Notes: a model not told the origin generated them from the letters alone. Numbered from the stretch's first letter, positions 1 through 12,729 are shown. The stretch is 64,000 bases of DNA from Cornus controversa (GCA_026545225.1 CM048845.1:29168001-29232000); one strand, 5' to 3'. A program made the numbers and translations.

Positions 1-3000
1 TTATCACAAAAGATAGACATTGTACCTTGTTCAATTCCATAATCCAGTAGCATCTGCTTCATCCAAAGTAGTTGTGTGCAACAACTTCCAGCAGCAATAT
101 ATTCAGCTTCACATGATGATAAGGAAACACAATTTTGCTTCTTGCTGTACCATGAAACAAGATTAGTACCAACATAGAAACAACCACCTGAAGTACTTTT
201 CCTATCATCTTTATTACCAGCCCAATCAGCATCAGTGTAACCTGCAATCTCAGAATTAGACTCCATAGAAAAACACAATCCATAATTCAAAGAGCTATTG
301 ACATATCGAATAATGCGCTTGACTGCAATGAGATGTTGTTCTCTAGGATCAGCTTGATACCTAGCACATACTCCTACACTAAATGCAATATCAGGCCTAC
401 TTGCTGTTAAATACAACAGGCTGCCAATCATACTCCTATATAATGAAGGATCAACTCTCTTAGAATCAGAGTTCTTTTCCAACTTGGAAGAAGTACTCAT
501 AGGAGTTTGCACATGTTTGGAACCTTCCAAACCAAATTTCTTGACTAACTCCTTTGCATACTTAGTTTGAGATATAAACATCCCATCATCAAATTGCTTC
601 ACCTGGAGTCCAAGAAAAAATGTTAGTTCACCAACCATGCTCATCTCAAAAGTATTACCCATATCTTTAGCAAATTCATGAACAAGGTTATCAGAAGTAG
701 AACCAACAACAATATCATCCACATAGATTTGAGCAACAAGCAAATTTTTCCCTTTCCTGATTATGAACAAAGTTTTATCAGCTCCCCCTCTCCTAAAGCC
801 CTTATGCAACAAATAAGAAGTCAATTTTTCATACCATGCTCTAGGAGCTTGTTTCAAACCATAAAGAACCTTTTTCAAATGAAAAACATGATCAGGATTA
901 TGTGGATCAACAAAACCTTTAGGTTGAGCTACATACACTTCTTCTTGCAAAATACCATTTAGAAAAGCACTTTTAACATCCATTTGAAACAATTTAAATT
1001 TAAAGTGACATGCAAGAGCAAGAAGAAGACGAATAGACTCAAGTCTAGCAACTGGTGCAAAAGTTTCATCAAAATCAATTCCTTCAACTTGAGTATATCC
1101 TTGTGCAACTAACCTGGCTTTATTTCTCATTACAAGCCCATTCTCATCAAGTTTGTTTTTAAAAATCCATTTAGTTCCTATGATGTTCATATCCTTAGGT
1201 TGAGGCACTAACTCCCAAACATCATTTTTCACAAATTGATTCAACTCTTCTTGCATTGCTATAAGCCAATCAGAACTTTGAAGAGCTTCATCAACATTTT
1301 TAGGTTCAAATTGAGCCATATGACATGAGTGTCCTATGTTATCTCGGACTCTACTCCTAGTATTTCTTTCCTCCCATGGCCCTATCACATTAGTTAATGG
1401 ATGACTACTTCGAACCCTAGAACTGCCAGACATTTGGACTTCCTCATGTGGTGTAGGATTTTCTATAGGTGCATGTGTATCATCAACAATTTCATCACCA
1501 CCTACATGCTCACCTTCATCCTCAGTTTCACTTTCTTTCTCAACCTCTCTCTCACTAGGTTCACTCTCAGGTAACCCTAAGGTGTTTATACCTTCTTCTT
1601 CCTCAGGTTGATCATGTATCTCCTTAGGCCTTGAGTCATCAATCACAACATTAATTGACTCCATTACAACTTTAGTGCGACGGTTATACACCCTATACGC
1701 CCGACTATTTATTGCATATCCCAAAAAATATCCTTCATCACTTCTAGAGTCAAATTTTCCTAAATTCTCCCTATCTCTAAGGATATAACATTTACTCCCA
1801 AAGACTCTAAAGTGTTTAATGTTGGGCGTCTTTCCATACCACAATTTATATGCAGTCTTTTCAGTTCCAGGCCTAAGGTACACCCTGTTTAAAACATGAC
1901 AAGCAGTACTAACAGCTTCAGCCCAAAAATGTTTAGCTAACTTACTTTCATGAAGCATAGTACGTGCCATCTCTGCAATTGTCCTATTCTTTCTTTCAAC
2001 TACACCATTCTGCTGAGGTGTTTTAGGTGCAGAAAATTCATGACTTATGCCAAGAGTATCACAATACTCAATGTAAGGTCTAGGTTCAAACTCACCTCCT
2101 CTATCACTCCTAACACGAGTTATTGCATATCCTTTCTCATTCTGAATCCTTTGGCAAATTGACCTGAAGAACACAAAAGCATCAAATTTTTCTCTCAAGA
2201 AAGCAATAAAAGTAAATCTAGAAAAATCATCAACCATTACAAGCATATACTTTTTACCACTTATGCTTTGAGTTCTTACTGGACCCATTAAATCCATATG
2301 AATCAGTTCCAATGGTCTTGAAGTGACTTGATGCTTAAGTCTCTTATGTGACACTCTAGTTTGCTTACCTAATTGACATGGTCCACATACCTCATCTGTT
2401 GGCCTTTTCAATTTAGGCAAACCTTGAACTTGTTCATGATTAGACAAACTTACCAAATCATTGTAATTCACATGACCAAGTCTCCTATGCCACAAAATAG
2501 CTTCATCAGTCACAGCAGAAAAACACATATGTGAAGGATCTGAAAATATCACATAACAATTTTCAGGAGTTCTAGATCCTTTCAAAATACAATCACCCTG
2601 CTCATTAGTTACAAAACATCCATGTTGAGTAAAATTAACTTGAAAACCACTATCACATATTTGACTGATACTCAACAAGTTTGCAGCTAAACCTTTAACA
2701 TATAGAACATTTTTCAATTCACCAAAAGCAGGAAAATCAATTTTACCTTTACCACTTACTTTAGATGCATTGCCATCACCAAAGGTAACAGATCCACCAG
2801 TATAATCCTTAAAAGTGGTAAACAATGTTCTATCCCCAGTCATGTGCCTAGAGCAACCACTATCAAAGTACCAACCTGTAGGACCAAGTGCTCTAAGTGC
2901 AGTGTGCATGACAAAACATTTCAGATTATTCTTTTTCACCCAAACAGTTTCAGATTTTTTATCAAATGATTTCCTAACTGTTTTAGAATCAGAATTATCA

Positions 3001-3728
3001 GTCTCAAGGGGCTTTTTCTTCTTATTGCCTAGAACAGAATTAAAGCAATTCAATTTATCAAATTTTTCTTTCAATTCATGTTGCTTCTTTTCAAGTTCTT
3101 TCATCTCATTCAGCAAAACTCTTGAACTGTTTAAGTTTTTATGTTTTTTCAGTTCAACTTTTCTCTTTTGACACTTGTATTTAATATGACCTATTTGTCC
3201 ACAAAAATGACATGCTGGAGCAAGTTTTAGAGCATGAGTAATAATAGAAGGCTTAGTCTCAACTTTCACAAAAATATCTTTTGATTTCAACAATGAGAAT
3301 TCCTTTGAAGTTGAACACAATTCTTCTTTGTTACTCAAGTTTTTAGAAAAATCCAACTTACCAAATTTGCAAGTGTCAGAGTTAAATTTCTGGAAAGACT
3401 GATTAGATTTAACAAGTTCACAATTCAAGTTATCAATCTTATGCTCAAGTGAATTATTAAACCCTTTAATCTGTTTAACTTCCAGTTCCAGAAATTTAAC
3501 TTTACCAAGAAGATTCATCTTTTCATGTCTAAGTTCTTCTAAATTTTTATTGGTAACAGAAACTTCCAATTTGTAAATATCTCTATCAAGTTCAGCAAGT
3601 TTCAATTTTTCCAACAAATTTTCATAGTCCCTTTTCAACTTAGACCACTCAAGATGCATGCCAGTTATAGAATCAGAAAATTGGGGTAAAACAATTTCCT
3701 CATCAAAAGACACAACATGAGACATCAT
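1..3728 (-). CDS. Ty1/Copia gag-pol polyprotein, 3' end beyond window
   Basis: Polyprotein of a Copia retrotransposon. From the ATG at 3728 the frame reads without a stop to the window edge (about 1242 codons). In order: an acidic/lysine-rich coiled-coil-like stretch (residues about 20-150), a CX2CX4HX4C zinc knuckle (residues 173-186), protease with a D-S-G active site (about residue 289), the gag-pre-integrase H-H...C-x-x-C region (CGPC near residue 448), integrase core with the [15 protein letters not shown] and QQNGVVER motifs, reverse transcriptase with YVDD (714-725) and RNase H with the DADWAG and SCEAEY motifs near the left edge. Codon phase was checked at five places and is constant. 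The primer-binding site and LTR lie directly upstream. Odd: the first methionine is only about 55 bases from the primer-binding site and no UBN2-type capsid domain is seen before the zinc knuckle, so gag may be shortened. The end of RNase H, polypurine tract and second LTR are outside the window. Confidence 0.92.
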   Translation of the reverse strand, partial: MMSHVVSFDEEIVLPQFSDSITGMHLEWSKLKRDYENLLEKLKLAELDRDIYKLEVSVTNKNLEELRHEKMNLLGKVKFLELEVKQIKGFNNSLEHKIDNLNCELVKSNQSFQKFNSDTCKFGKLDFSKNLSNKEELCSTSKEFSLLKSKDIFVKVETKPSIITHALKLAPACHFCGQIGHIKYKCQKRKVELKKHKNLNSSRVLLNEMKELEKKQHELKEKFDKLNCFNSVLGNKKKKPLETDNSDSKTVRKSFDKKSETVWVKKNNLKCFVMHTALRALGPTGWYFDSGCSRHMTGDRTLFTTFKDYTGGSVTFGDGNASKVSGKGKIDFPAFGELKNVLYVKGLAANLLSISQICDSGFQVNFTQHGCFVTNEQGDCILKGSRTPENCYVIFSDPSHMCFSAVTDEAILWHRRLGHVNYNDLVSLSNHEQVQGLPKLKRPTDEVCGPCQLGKQTRVSHKRLKHQVTSRPLELIHMDLMGPVRTQSISGKKYMLVMVDDFSRFTFIAFLREKFDAFVFFRSICQRIQNEKGYAITRVRSDRGGEFEPRPYIEYCDTLGISHEFSAPKTPQQNGVVERKNRTIAEMARTMLHESKLAKHFWAEAVSTACHVLNRVYLRPGTEKTAYKLWYGKTPNIKHFRVFGSKCYILRDRENLGKFDSRSDEGYFLGYAINSRAYRVYNRRTKVVMESINVVIDDSRPKEIHDQPEEEEGINTLGLPESEPSEREVEKESETEDEGEHVGGDEIVDDTHAPIENPTPHEEVQMSGSSRVRSSHPLTNVIGPWEERNTRSRVRDNIGHSCHMAQFEPKNVDEALQSSDWLIAMQEELNQFVKNDVWELVPQPKDMNIIGTKWIFKNKLDENGLVMRNKARLVAQGYTQVEGIDFDETFAPVARLESIRLLLALACHFKFKLFQMDVKSAFLNGILQEEVYVAQPKGFVDPHNPDHVFHLKKVLYGLKQAPRAWYEKLTSYLLHKGFRRGGADKTLFIIRKGKNLLVAQIYVDDIVVGSTSDNLVHEFAKDMGNTFEMSMVGELTFFLGLQVKQFDDGMFISQTKYAKELVKKFGLEGSKHVQTPMSTSSKLEKNSDSKRVDPSLYRSMIGSLLYLTASRPDIAFSVGVCARYQADPREQHLIAVKRIIRYVNSSLNYGLCFSMESNSEIAGYTDADWAGNKDDRKSTSGGCFYVGTNLVSWYSKKQNCVSLSSCEAEYIAAGSCCTQLLWMKQMLLDYGIEQGTMSIFCD

Positions 3729-3781
3729 GAAATTCACAACTAAATTAACCAAAAAAAATCTAACTCAGAATTGAGCAACCC

Positions 3782-3793
3782 GCTCTGATACCA
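3782..3793 (-). other. Primer-binding site of the Copia element (tRNA-iMet type)
   Basis: On the minus strand this reads TGGTATCAGAGC, the usual plant LTR-retrotransposon site complementary to the 3' end of initiator tRNA-Met. It lies 2 bases inside the LTR end at 3796 and upstream of the polyprotein ATG, which fixes the element's orientation as minus. Confidence 0.9.
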
Positions 3794-3795
3794 AA

Positions 3796-5027
3796 TGTGA
3801 GTTGCGCGGTGCGGAAGCAGTTTAGTTAATTTAGAGTGAGATGCTAATCCTTAGACCTAGAGGGGGGTGAATAGGTCATCTTGCCCAATTTTTATGATTG
3901 ATTAATTACCCACAATTATTATCAATTAAGCATCCAAACCAATCACAAAATAAATAAAGCAAGTAAGGAAAAGTTAGAGATGACACCAGGAATTTTACGT
4001 GGAAACCCAAGATGGGAAAAACCACGGGGGTGAGGCAGAAACCCCAGAGAAACCAATCCACTATCTCGAAGCAAAGTACACCAGACTCTGTCCCAGACTC
4101 ACACCCACTCCACTTTGACAAGAACTTGATGCGGAACACCTCAGGCTTACAATTGCGACAACACGTCCAACTGCTGCAGACTCCCGGCTAACGTCACAAT
4201 TCTTCCAGAAGGGTTGCTGAAAGAACACAAATACTTCGCAAGTATTTTGTTCCCTTCGTAGTGATCGTTTCTCTTCCTCTTCAGATAAAATCTTGTAGTT
4301 TGAAGGAACCACCTCTGCTGCTCTTGATCAACCTTTGTAGACTGATGATGTCTTGAAGATTCCGTTGATCAGATGAAGAAGAACATCACAACTTAAACAC
4401 TCCGTGTGTGTGTGCTCTCAAAAATAAAAATCAATGAAGATTTTCTCTCATAAATTCCTCTTTTAGCTCTCAAAAATATATTCCTGGTTCTGAATATTAA
4501 ATCATTGAGTTCCTCATCTCTCTCTTTTTGATTGAAGCATAAAGAGGTATTTATAAGGTTTAGAATCCTTAGTCTACTTGGAAAACAAGTTTAAAACACC
4601 TAAGGAAAGTTTTAGAGAAGTTTTGGTTGACTAGGAAATCAATTCGGATCAAAAAGGAAATTTTCGCGCATGTCAGCCAAGTCGGACCGGTCCTAAAAAT
4701 TGGGGACGGGTGGGACTTTTCAGACATGTACAAAATCAAAAGTCCCGAGATAAGTTGGACCGGTCCTCATTTTTGGGGACCGGTGGGACTTAGCAAAAAC
4801 TCAATTTTAACTTTTAAAGCATATTTTCCAAGTCCTAAGCCCACCAAACTTCAAAACATAGTGTCCTCACTCACATACCTGTTCTAAGTGATGTCCTCAT
4901 CAAATCCACGGTATCGAGACACCTTCCGTTCAGCTCCGAAGATCGAGACACAAGATCAAACAAAAATTACAACTCGATCAACAAGTTTTGACACCGAAAT
5001 TTGCCAATTACAATTATATATCTCACA
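3796..5027 (-). mobile_element. 5' LTR of the Copia element (1232 bp)
   Basis: The ends are perfect 6-base inverted repeats, TGTGAG at 3796-3801 and CTCACA at 5022-5027, and the primer-binding site abuts the low-coordinate end. The minus strand has a TATAAATA box at 4548-4555. A repeat cluster with GGACCGGTCC palindromes lies about 120-250 bases upstream of that box (about 4674-4800). The segment at 3851-3880 and the block near 3995-4030 are of the kind widely shared among plant Copia leaders. The 5 bases after the LTR (5028-5032, AAATC) are the expected TSD copy; the partner lies outside the window. Confidence 0.88.
4548..4555 (-). promoter_or_regulatory. TATA box of the Copia LTR
   Basis: TATAAATA on the minus strand, about 480 bases into the LTR counted from its 5' end at 5027. 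Transcription would start roughly 25-30 bases downstream (near 4520) and run leftward into gag-pol. Confidence 0.6.
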
Positions 5028-7956
5028 AAATCACGTGTTGGTTTGGAGATAGGCAATGGTTGATAGTTGTCTAGACAGTAGGTTTGAATACCTATGGACA
5101 GTAGTGGAATGACTTGCCCGGTGTGAGCAATCCTAATGAAAGATCAAAGCGTTGGTGTGTGAAACTGGTTTCGATTGGTAATAACTCCCAAAGTTGGTTG
5201 AGTGTAGATTTTAACTTAGTGATTAAGCCTTGTTAGTGAGTAACGAATAGATACCGCAAGGGATATTGCGAGTGCTTAAGTCCTTAGAGGTACTTAGGGA
5301 CTTATGATGTGTTGTTGGTAAGTGTTTTGCCGAGGTTGGCAATTGAGATTGAAGGAGGATACAAGGAAGGCATATTGCCGGAGTTGGGCTAACTGGGAAA
5401 AGTGGCCTGGCCAGACATTTTTCTTGGATTAGCGCTTCTCTTACAATGCGCCGGCTCTTGTGGATGTCGAGTTGTTTCATCCGGATGACGATGGATAAAT
5501 GATTCCCAATAGTAGGGAGATGTCACTGGAAGTGATTGGTGTAGATAGTCAAGGATACTACCTTAGACTGGATGGATTGGTGTGTATTTACCAATGAGTA
5601 TAGAGGATAAGAGTAGGTTGTTTTGAACCACTCTAGATATGGTGTTCTAGTATATGTGTGTACTAGAGGGACTGGGCCGTGTTTCACACTTGCTCAGGCA
5701 GAGGAAGTACCGGGACCATGTGTGGTCAGGGGTATTTTTCTAGTATTAGCCCGAGGGCTAGGGTATTGATTTATGCATCATATGTCATATCATGCATGGT
5801 ATGTGTTTATTTGATTAGCATATTGTGTGTTGTATGCTATGTGGTATATATGATTCATGTAACTGAGCACTACACTTTGGTGTTTCATTTTGCGTTGCAT
5901 GGCTAGTAGCGACATGTAGTCACCTAGAAGCTCTGGTTTTGAGAATTGGTAAACTTGGGTAGAAGTTTGAAACTGAGTGGACTGTGATGTTGAAATAGAC
6001 CTGTAGTGATAGACTTTGAAAGTATGAGTTTGGAATTATGGAAAAAGGTGTGATTTACCTTGTAGTTTCCCAAACCAAAAGTTTGGTGATTCAGATTTGC
6101 GTTGTAATCATTGCACAAGGATGAGGACTCAGAATTGACCAAATTCTTGGAGTCAGCGGACGTGTGATGACCTTGACGATGCATTGGCGATGTATCGTAA
6201 TGCTTAGATGCTGATTGATGCAATAGTGATGCATAGAAAGATTTGTGGGGTCCTAGACGAAGCAGTCAGGATCTTGGAGTCTTAAATGAGATGCTGGAAA
6301 GGAATGGATAAATACCCGGGAAGTCGAAATCGTCCGTTAGGATTAATGGACGAGTAAGTGAGATTCATTCGTCGAGGAATGAGATTGTGAAGTTAAGGGC
6401 ATGTAAAAACCCTAATCTTGGCACTAAATGCCAATGAAATGTAGTCCACAAAAATGGATAGGACTAGATGATTTGCTTTGACAAGTGCACTCCTTATGTG
6501 CCTTGACCTGGGTGGTGCACTGTGATATGCGCAGGATTAATATAGTTGTATCATGGTGCGGATATGATGATAAGAAAAGGATGAGTTAACAGTGGACGAG
6601 GATCCTGACATATGGTATTGAAGTGAGGGAAAGAGGTGGACGCAATAGACGCAGTCCGTGTAGTACACCAGGTTGGTGTATATGATTGTAGGTGACCTCG
6701 AACTTTCATTGGTAAGGGTTATCTAAAGAAGTGCTAATATGAGAGAACCTCTCTCCAACTGTTAACTAGTTCTTTGGAATGAAAGGTGAAATGAGAAATA
6801 GTTCTCCTCTTGAATGACGAGACTATAAATCAGTGGGATATAGGATCCTAGACTTGGCATTGAATTCCAACAGGTTGTAGTCTATAAGACTGCGCAAGAT
6901 TATGTGGCTTGCTGCGGCAAGTACACAATTTATGTGATTTTTATCAGCGAGTACACGGTTATGTATCTTGCTGGTGAGTGCACTTGTGATGTGCACTGGA
7001 TTGATGTGGCTTGTGTTATGAAGATGCCCAGGATATTAGACTAAGTCCGGGAGTGGTATGCCAGGAATTGAAAGTCATGTTTGATAATAAAAGAATGACT
7101 TTGAGTATTGATGATCTCGGATTATAGGAAAGTATCACTATGAGTGATTGGTATGATTAGTCAAAGGTGTTGCCTTAGACTAGAGACAGAGATGGACTGG
7201 GTAGGTCTTGAGGTAGAGACTGTGGACTCTAGGAAGCAAGTGCTTCGGAGGAAAGCGAAAGTGAACCATACATGGAGTTCGGAATTGCCCAACCATGTTA
7301 CGGAAGGGGTTAATTATCCACTAGGTTTGATCATTCGGAATCGTCTATGCAACTTGTGATTGTCTCGGAGTTGTCCACTCACATTAGCTAGGCCATCCCG
7401 TGGTTATACTGTTTTAGAGCAGTCGATAGGCACTGTTGTGCAAGACTTGAGACTTATGAGTTAGGTGTTGCAAGTGTAGCGCCTAGGGTATGTGGGAAGA
7501 GAAAGTGACAATTATCGACGTGAGTGTCGATTCTACATGTTGAATTGTACATGAAAGATGGAATTTTCTTGAAAAAGCATTAGTGCAATGATTTTCATAA
7601 GGTGAGTGGAAATGAATTGAGGGTATTTGCAACGAATTGGTATAAATGAGTGTTCTTGGATTATGATTACGAGGTGTATGAATTGTGATATCAATGAAAG
7701 ACGAATGTCTGAATCTCGTAAGTTTTAATCAAATTTGAGCTGTGTATGAATTGGTGAGGCGAATGGGCAATGAGCTTAAGCCTGTGTATTGCGTATGTAT
7801 GATTAGCTTTCGTGGTTGTCAAATTCTTGGAATGACTCTTGAGATTTGGAGCGGTGACATGTAACCTGAGTCACCTCGGATTCCGTGAGTCAGAAATTCA
7901 GAGATGAAATTGAGTACACAAATTTCGAGGACGAAATTGTTTGAAGGTGGGAAGGT
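5028..7956 (+). mobile_element. Coding-free internal region of a Gypsy-like (LARD-like) element
   Basis: This stretch lies between the Copia insertion and the 3.5-kb LTR and holds no gene I can support. It ends in a motif family typical of chromovirus 3' ends: around 7915-7945 a short frame reads TNFEDEIV, followed by a purine-rich tract just before the LTR at 7957. Two segments are imperfectly duplicated: about 5537-5583 resembles 7147-7202, and about 6405-6530 resembles 6841-6990. The lack of decayed RT or integrase over 2.9 kb suggests a large retrotransposon derivative (non-autonomous, coding-free) rather than a worn-out autonomous element, but an unrecognised spacer is possible. Confidence 0.6.
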
Positions 7957-8096
7957 TGTAAGGACCGAATTTTTTTTTTTTTTTTTTTTGAATAAGTTAA
8001 ATTTCGAAACAAAGGTAGATATATATACATGGAATTATATATTTATAAAGAGATGGAGAAGATTTTGTACGTGGAATTATAATAATGCCGGAGGAT

Positions 8097-8475
8097 ACAT
8101 GTATATATATATATATGGATATATATATATATGGGATATATTTATATTAAATTATAAATATATCTACTAAGTACCTACATTATTATATATACACATAAAA
8201 TTGTCTATATGTATGGGCTTATATGCAATTATGAAGAAAGGTGGGTGCAGATGCATGATTACAAGTATATGTGTATATGTGGTGTATAATGAAACAAGAA
8301 AAGAAGATAAGAAATGAAAGGAGGAGAAGGAATCAGCTGAGAAAAGAAAAGAGAAAAAGAAGAAAAGAAAAGAAAAGAAAAAGAAAGAGGAAAAGGAGAG
8401 AGAGGTGAAGTCGGGGAGAGAGAGAAAATCGAGAAGAGGGAGAGGGAGATCGGGAGATCGAGAGAGAGACCGGGG
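8097..8475 (+). repeat. TA microsatellite followed by purine-only tract inside the LTR
   Basis: About 8097-8162 is mostly TA dinucleotides, and about 8285-8475 is almost entirely A and G on the plus strand (mirror-repeat-like AAAAG/GAGAGA). The order AT-rich box then purine-rich leader fits a U3/R-U5 boundary. Confidence 0.6.
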
Positions 8476-11196
8476 GAAAAAGGGGCCGCCGATCCAGTGC
8501 TGACGGTGGCCATGGCTGCCGATAGCGAACGGCGGAGCTCCGGCCTGGACGACGGTGGCGGCTGGCTCGCGGGTGGATAGCAGCGACGAGGGTTGTTTGG
8601 CCGGGGTTTCTAGATCCGTCGGTGATAGACTCGGTTCACGGCGGCGGTGGTAGTTCCCGGCAGCTAGTGCGTTCGTCCGGCAGAAGGATTCACTATCGGC
8701 GAGAAAGTCACTTCGGCAGTGGGGCTTCAGCTGGTGGTTGTGGCTTCGGTATTGGGTCTCTTGGCTGGTTCGTGGTTGATGGCTTCGGTGGGTGGTCCGG
8801 CCATGGTGAATGTCCATGGTGCTCGGTTTTGTGGCCTTGGGGGAGGGCTGTTCCGACCTTGGTAGGGGTTGTTTGACCGAAGATGATGGTGGTGATGATG
8901 GTTGGTTGGGTTCAGATGAATGAAGAAGGTGAAGGTTGGGTTTTTGGTGTGGCAGCCATGGACGACTTTTGGCTTTGGTGGACTATTTTGGACATGGCTG
9001 CTATGGCCGTGTATGGTGGTGCCGAATGTGAAGTTCGGTTGGGTGTGGAGCTCGGTTGGTTCCATGGTAACTTTTGATGGTGGAAATGGGTCTCCACCTG
9101 GTTATTTGGTGGAGCTCAAATGGTGGTCCGGCAGGCTGGCCTTGCATAGGGTGCATGGTGGTTCAATTTATGATGGGTGGCTCACGGTTGGATGAAGGTG
9201 GAGCTTCGAACTTATGGTGGTGGTTGTTCGACGGTGTTGCCGACGGTGAAGGTCACGGCTTGGCCGTGGCATGGGCTGCCACGGTGGATGACAAAGGTGA
9301 TTTGAGCATTCCCGGCTAGAGAGAGAGAGAGAGAGGCCATGGTGGTGGTCTTACATGGGTTGGACTTAAATTCGGAATGATTTCCAATTGATTTAGAGTT
9401 GGACTGAAATGGTGGGCAACCAAGGTAGTGGGCTAAATGTGATTATTTTCGGGCCTAACTAAATTGGGCCAACATGGTTTTGATCATGGGCTGGTCACAT
9501 GGTCTGGACAGTTGCGTTATATTGGAAAATTTTGGTTTGGTGTATGATTAAGTAATGGAGCAAATAATTGGGCTAACTTTGTGTTTGGTTGAGGCTTAGT
9601 CAAATAAATTGGATTGGATTTGAATTAATGGCGGGCCGAACTTGGTATTGGAACTGGGCTTGGGGATTAAACCTCAGAATTGATTGGGTTTGTTTGATTT
9701 GGATCCATCAAATGGACTGGTTTGCTTGGCGAAAAGTATAGTGGCAGTAAATTGGCGGATACACATCGGGACGAAATTGGAGATTTTTGGAGTTCTCACT
9801 CCAAATTGAGGTTGGGGGTGTGCGTTGTGTTTTTCATTCCAAGTTTAATTTCATATTAATGACATAAAGTATATGTTTTTATGTTATTTGTGATTAAATG
9901 AAGTTGGAACATAATCTTTGATTTAAATTGATGTATGACTCAAATTGTATGAACTGTTGTTTGTACCTTATGTGACATGTAGCGCATATATGGACCTGGT
10001 TGAAATTCTGTTTTTCAAGAAGATGAATGAATTCTTTTGTGTTGAAAAGATTGATCTATGTGTTTAAATGCATGAATTGATTATATATGCAAAATGGTAT
10101 ATGTATGGCATGTGTAGAATTTTGGAGAAAATGATAAAAACCGAGTTTCGAGATATGAGCTTGTTCTTTTGGCATTGTGAATTGTTGAATAACATGCTAG
10201 AATGGATATAGGGCATGTATTGAGTGCAATGTATCCAATGTGCGAATGTATATGTAGAAATGTGAAGTATTTTGTGCTTGTGATGAATACTCGGGAATGA
10301 CTCATAGAAAATTATAGAGGAAGGGATCCTCTTGGGGTTGAAAGTCCTCTACCTTGTGCAAGTGGGTGGTGACCGGACGGGTTAGTAGCCCGAAATAACC
10401 AAAGGGTTTTATGATATGGGACTACGGTACATATCAAGTGTGTGGCGTGCGTGTGAGCTCAATTCCGAGTATAGTGTGATTTTTGTGTTGAATCATGTGA
10501 CGTGATGTGACTTATGTGAAGTAAGTGAATTTGTTGATAAATTCGTATGTATCATATGTTATAGATATGATGGATTGTGAAATAAAGTATGTTGTAAAAT
10601 TATATGGTTGTCCAGTTACATTTGATGCATATGCCATGATTTGAAAGAAATGAGTAGAAATGTGAGTTTTATGATGATTCCGTTAAACTTGTGTTTAAAT
10701 CCCATTTTTGGTCATATGTTATAGATATGATGAGACTGTGCATTATTGCATGTTTAGATTAAAAATTTTGTGGTAGTTAAGGATCTTGATGTCTATGCCA
10801 TGTGAAGTGAAAGTTTTGATCTTTGGACTAGAATGCTAGGAAGCATGACACGTAGTTAAGCGGTATACGTTGATTGTGTTTATGCATTGATATGAGATGT
10901 GAATTTGGACGGATTGCACAACGTATTACCTTGAGCCTATTGAAAATCGCTCATCCCCCTACACTAACACTTTCAGGGCATGACAAGGAGATGGTGGGTG
11001 GTGTGCAATCGTCAGTTGGACTTAGAATTAGAAGGATTTCTCATTTTTAATCTTTTATGTTATGCGCGTCCGAGATGTGGACATGATGCGCTTGGATATG
11101 TATAAAGGGACTTCCATTTTGAGATGTTGTATATGGACATTGTGACTTTAATGTTGCTTTATAGATTAGAATGATTATGCATGTTGTAGAAATATT

Positions 11197-11278
11197 GGGG
11201 GGGGGGGACACGTGCCCAGAAGTGTCCATTTTTATTGTTTAGATATAAATGCTGGGGGACACGTGCCCAGAAGTGTCC
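11197..11278 (+). repeat. G11 run and two 22-base hairpin repeats with CACGTG
   Basis: Eleven G residues (11197-11207) run into GGACACGTGCCC; arms GGACAC and GTGTCC enclose a 10-base loop at 11206-11227. The same 22 bases recur at 11257-11278, 51 bases on. Each copy holds a G-box core (CACGTG). Confidence 0.75.
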
Positions 11279-11457
11279 ATATAAATTGTAAAGCAGGTAT
11301 ATCACACCAGGGGCTGATTAGTTAGAATAGGTCATGCCCGATTTTCGTAAAAATAATAGAAAATTGAGGTTGCATGATCGGGTGATGGTTGTGTCGTGAG
11401 GGCGATCTCACGGAGTTCACACCTTGGTTTCTAGGCCTCGGGAATCCGGGTGTGACA

Positions 11458-12706
11458 ATTACAGCTGCTTAAGAAGGTTTTGGGCTTGAAGCCCAAATCT
11501 GCGCATAATACAGTCTTAATCCCGTTTTGGAAAATAGACCAGAAGTGTTATTTTTGAGCCTCAAATTGACTTAATTTTTATGAAGGTTGAACGAAATTCA
11601 ATTCTGCATACTTTTGTATTTCACGAAACTTCCGTGAATCAGAATTCTAGTAGGTCAAAAGTTGGGCCGAACGTCAGTAGGAAAAACCCACCAGATTAGT
11701 GCTGCGGGAAAACCTAATTAATTCCTAATTGGATTAGGACTTTTGTGTATTCTCTTAGGGCATAAAGTGAAGAATTGGAGGTTGGAAAGGGAGGAGAGAT
11801 TGGAGAGTCTGAGAGAGCTTTGGACAGAACAGAAGACAAACTTTGCAGAGCCATTGAAGAATGGAGTCATACGTAGAATTCATGAAGATGATGCCTTCTT
11901 CCTCGACAATTGAAGCTTCTTCTTCTACCATGAGCGGCTAGTTCATCTACTAGGGTTTTGATGTAGCCCTAACAAAGCATCAATGGTTTGATTGTTTTAA
12001 TTATTGGGGACCTTTATATACATGCATAGATTGTGTAATTTAGAGGATTTTTATTATAGAATTGAGCAATAAAAGTCTTGTAAATTCAGTTTCAATGATT
12101 TCTTATCTTGTCTTAGATATTTAGTTATTGTTATTGAACTCAATCTCTCTTATTTTCTGTAATCATGAGAGTGATTATTACACAATGGTAATCACTGAAT
12201 ATATCATTAAAAGCTTTGATGGATTATGCCTAGAGAAGATGAACCATACTGCACCCTAGATTAGAGTAGTTAGGCAAATGGCCTATGCCAATCGAAGCTA
12301 GTCCATGACTTAGCTTTAATCATATGTTATCTTCTTGACGAATGAAGGTGAGCTTGTAGCCACCGACACCACTTATGCATGATTTAATTTCTCATAGTTG
12401 ATTCAATTGACCATTGATTGTGGAGTTAGTGGTGCAGTCAAATACCCTAGATTTCTCTCATATTTTTTTTACTTTCTATTTACTTTGATTTATTTTATTT
12501 TACTTTTTAATTAGTTTAGTTTAAAAATCAGAATTCTTTTCTCTTAAATTTAATTAGAATTAATTCCGTGTTCCAACTCATCATACCATAATCCCTGAGG
12601 TTCGACACCCCTTTCGATAGCCTTATTCTACAAGGAATTTGTTCTATTGTGAAGTGTAATAATTTTTAATTGATACACTTATTGAGTCACACTCACACAC
12701 AAATCA
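11458..12706 (+). mobile_element. Athila-like LTR, 5' part removed by the Gypsy insertion
   Basis: Closely matches 31421-32656 and 49424-50631. The first ~224 bases of the family LTR are missing because the Gypsy-like element entered here; they should lie left of that element, outside the window. An AATAAA-like signal is present near 12069. The end reads ACACACAAATCA, and the primer-binding site follows at 12712, so this was a 5' LTR. Confidence 0.82.
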
Positions 12707-12711
12707 ATTTT

Positions 12712-12729
12712 TGGCACCGTTGCCAGGGA
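12712..12729 (+). other. Primer-binding site, Athila/Tat type
   Basis: TGGCACCGTTGCCAGGGA, close to the TGGCGCCGTTGCCGGGGA site of Athila/Tat Gypsy elements, 5 bases after the LTR. Similarity to the second Athila-like copy continues only to about 12767, after which the sequence is unrelated. Confidence 0.8.

Larger units (their letters stand above)
7957..11457 (+). mobile_element. 3' LTR (3501 bp) of the Gypsy-like element
   Basis: Starts TGTAAGGACC after a purine-rich tract and ends GGTGTGACA, directly against the Athila-like LTR sequence that resumes at 11458. Contents in order: a T tract (7970-7989), TA-rich microsatellite with possible TATA function (about 8100-8162), an A/G-only tract (about 8285-8475), a GC-rich, strongly G/T-biased block (about 8480-9330), a GA repeat (about 9320-9335), AT-rich sequence, and a G11 run followed by two copies of a CACGTG-containing hairpin near 11206-11278. 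The several ORFs over 8167-9319 overlap in all frames and reflect base skew, not genes. The 5 bases 11458-11462 (ATTAC) are the likely right TSD copy. Confidence 0.75.

Noticed and set aside
2815-3171. 118-codon plus-strand ORF
   Set aside because: It is the antisense shadow of the Copia polyprotein, whose minus-strand frame is open here.
8167-9319. Several long overlapping ORFs (up to 216 codons) on both strands
   Set aside because: They overlap in most frames, have low-complexity S/F/P or G/W/V composition caused by the purine tract and G/T skew, and lie within an LTR.
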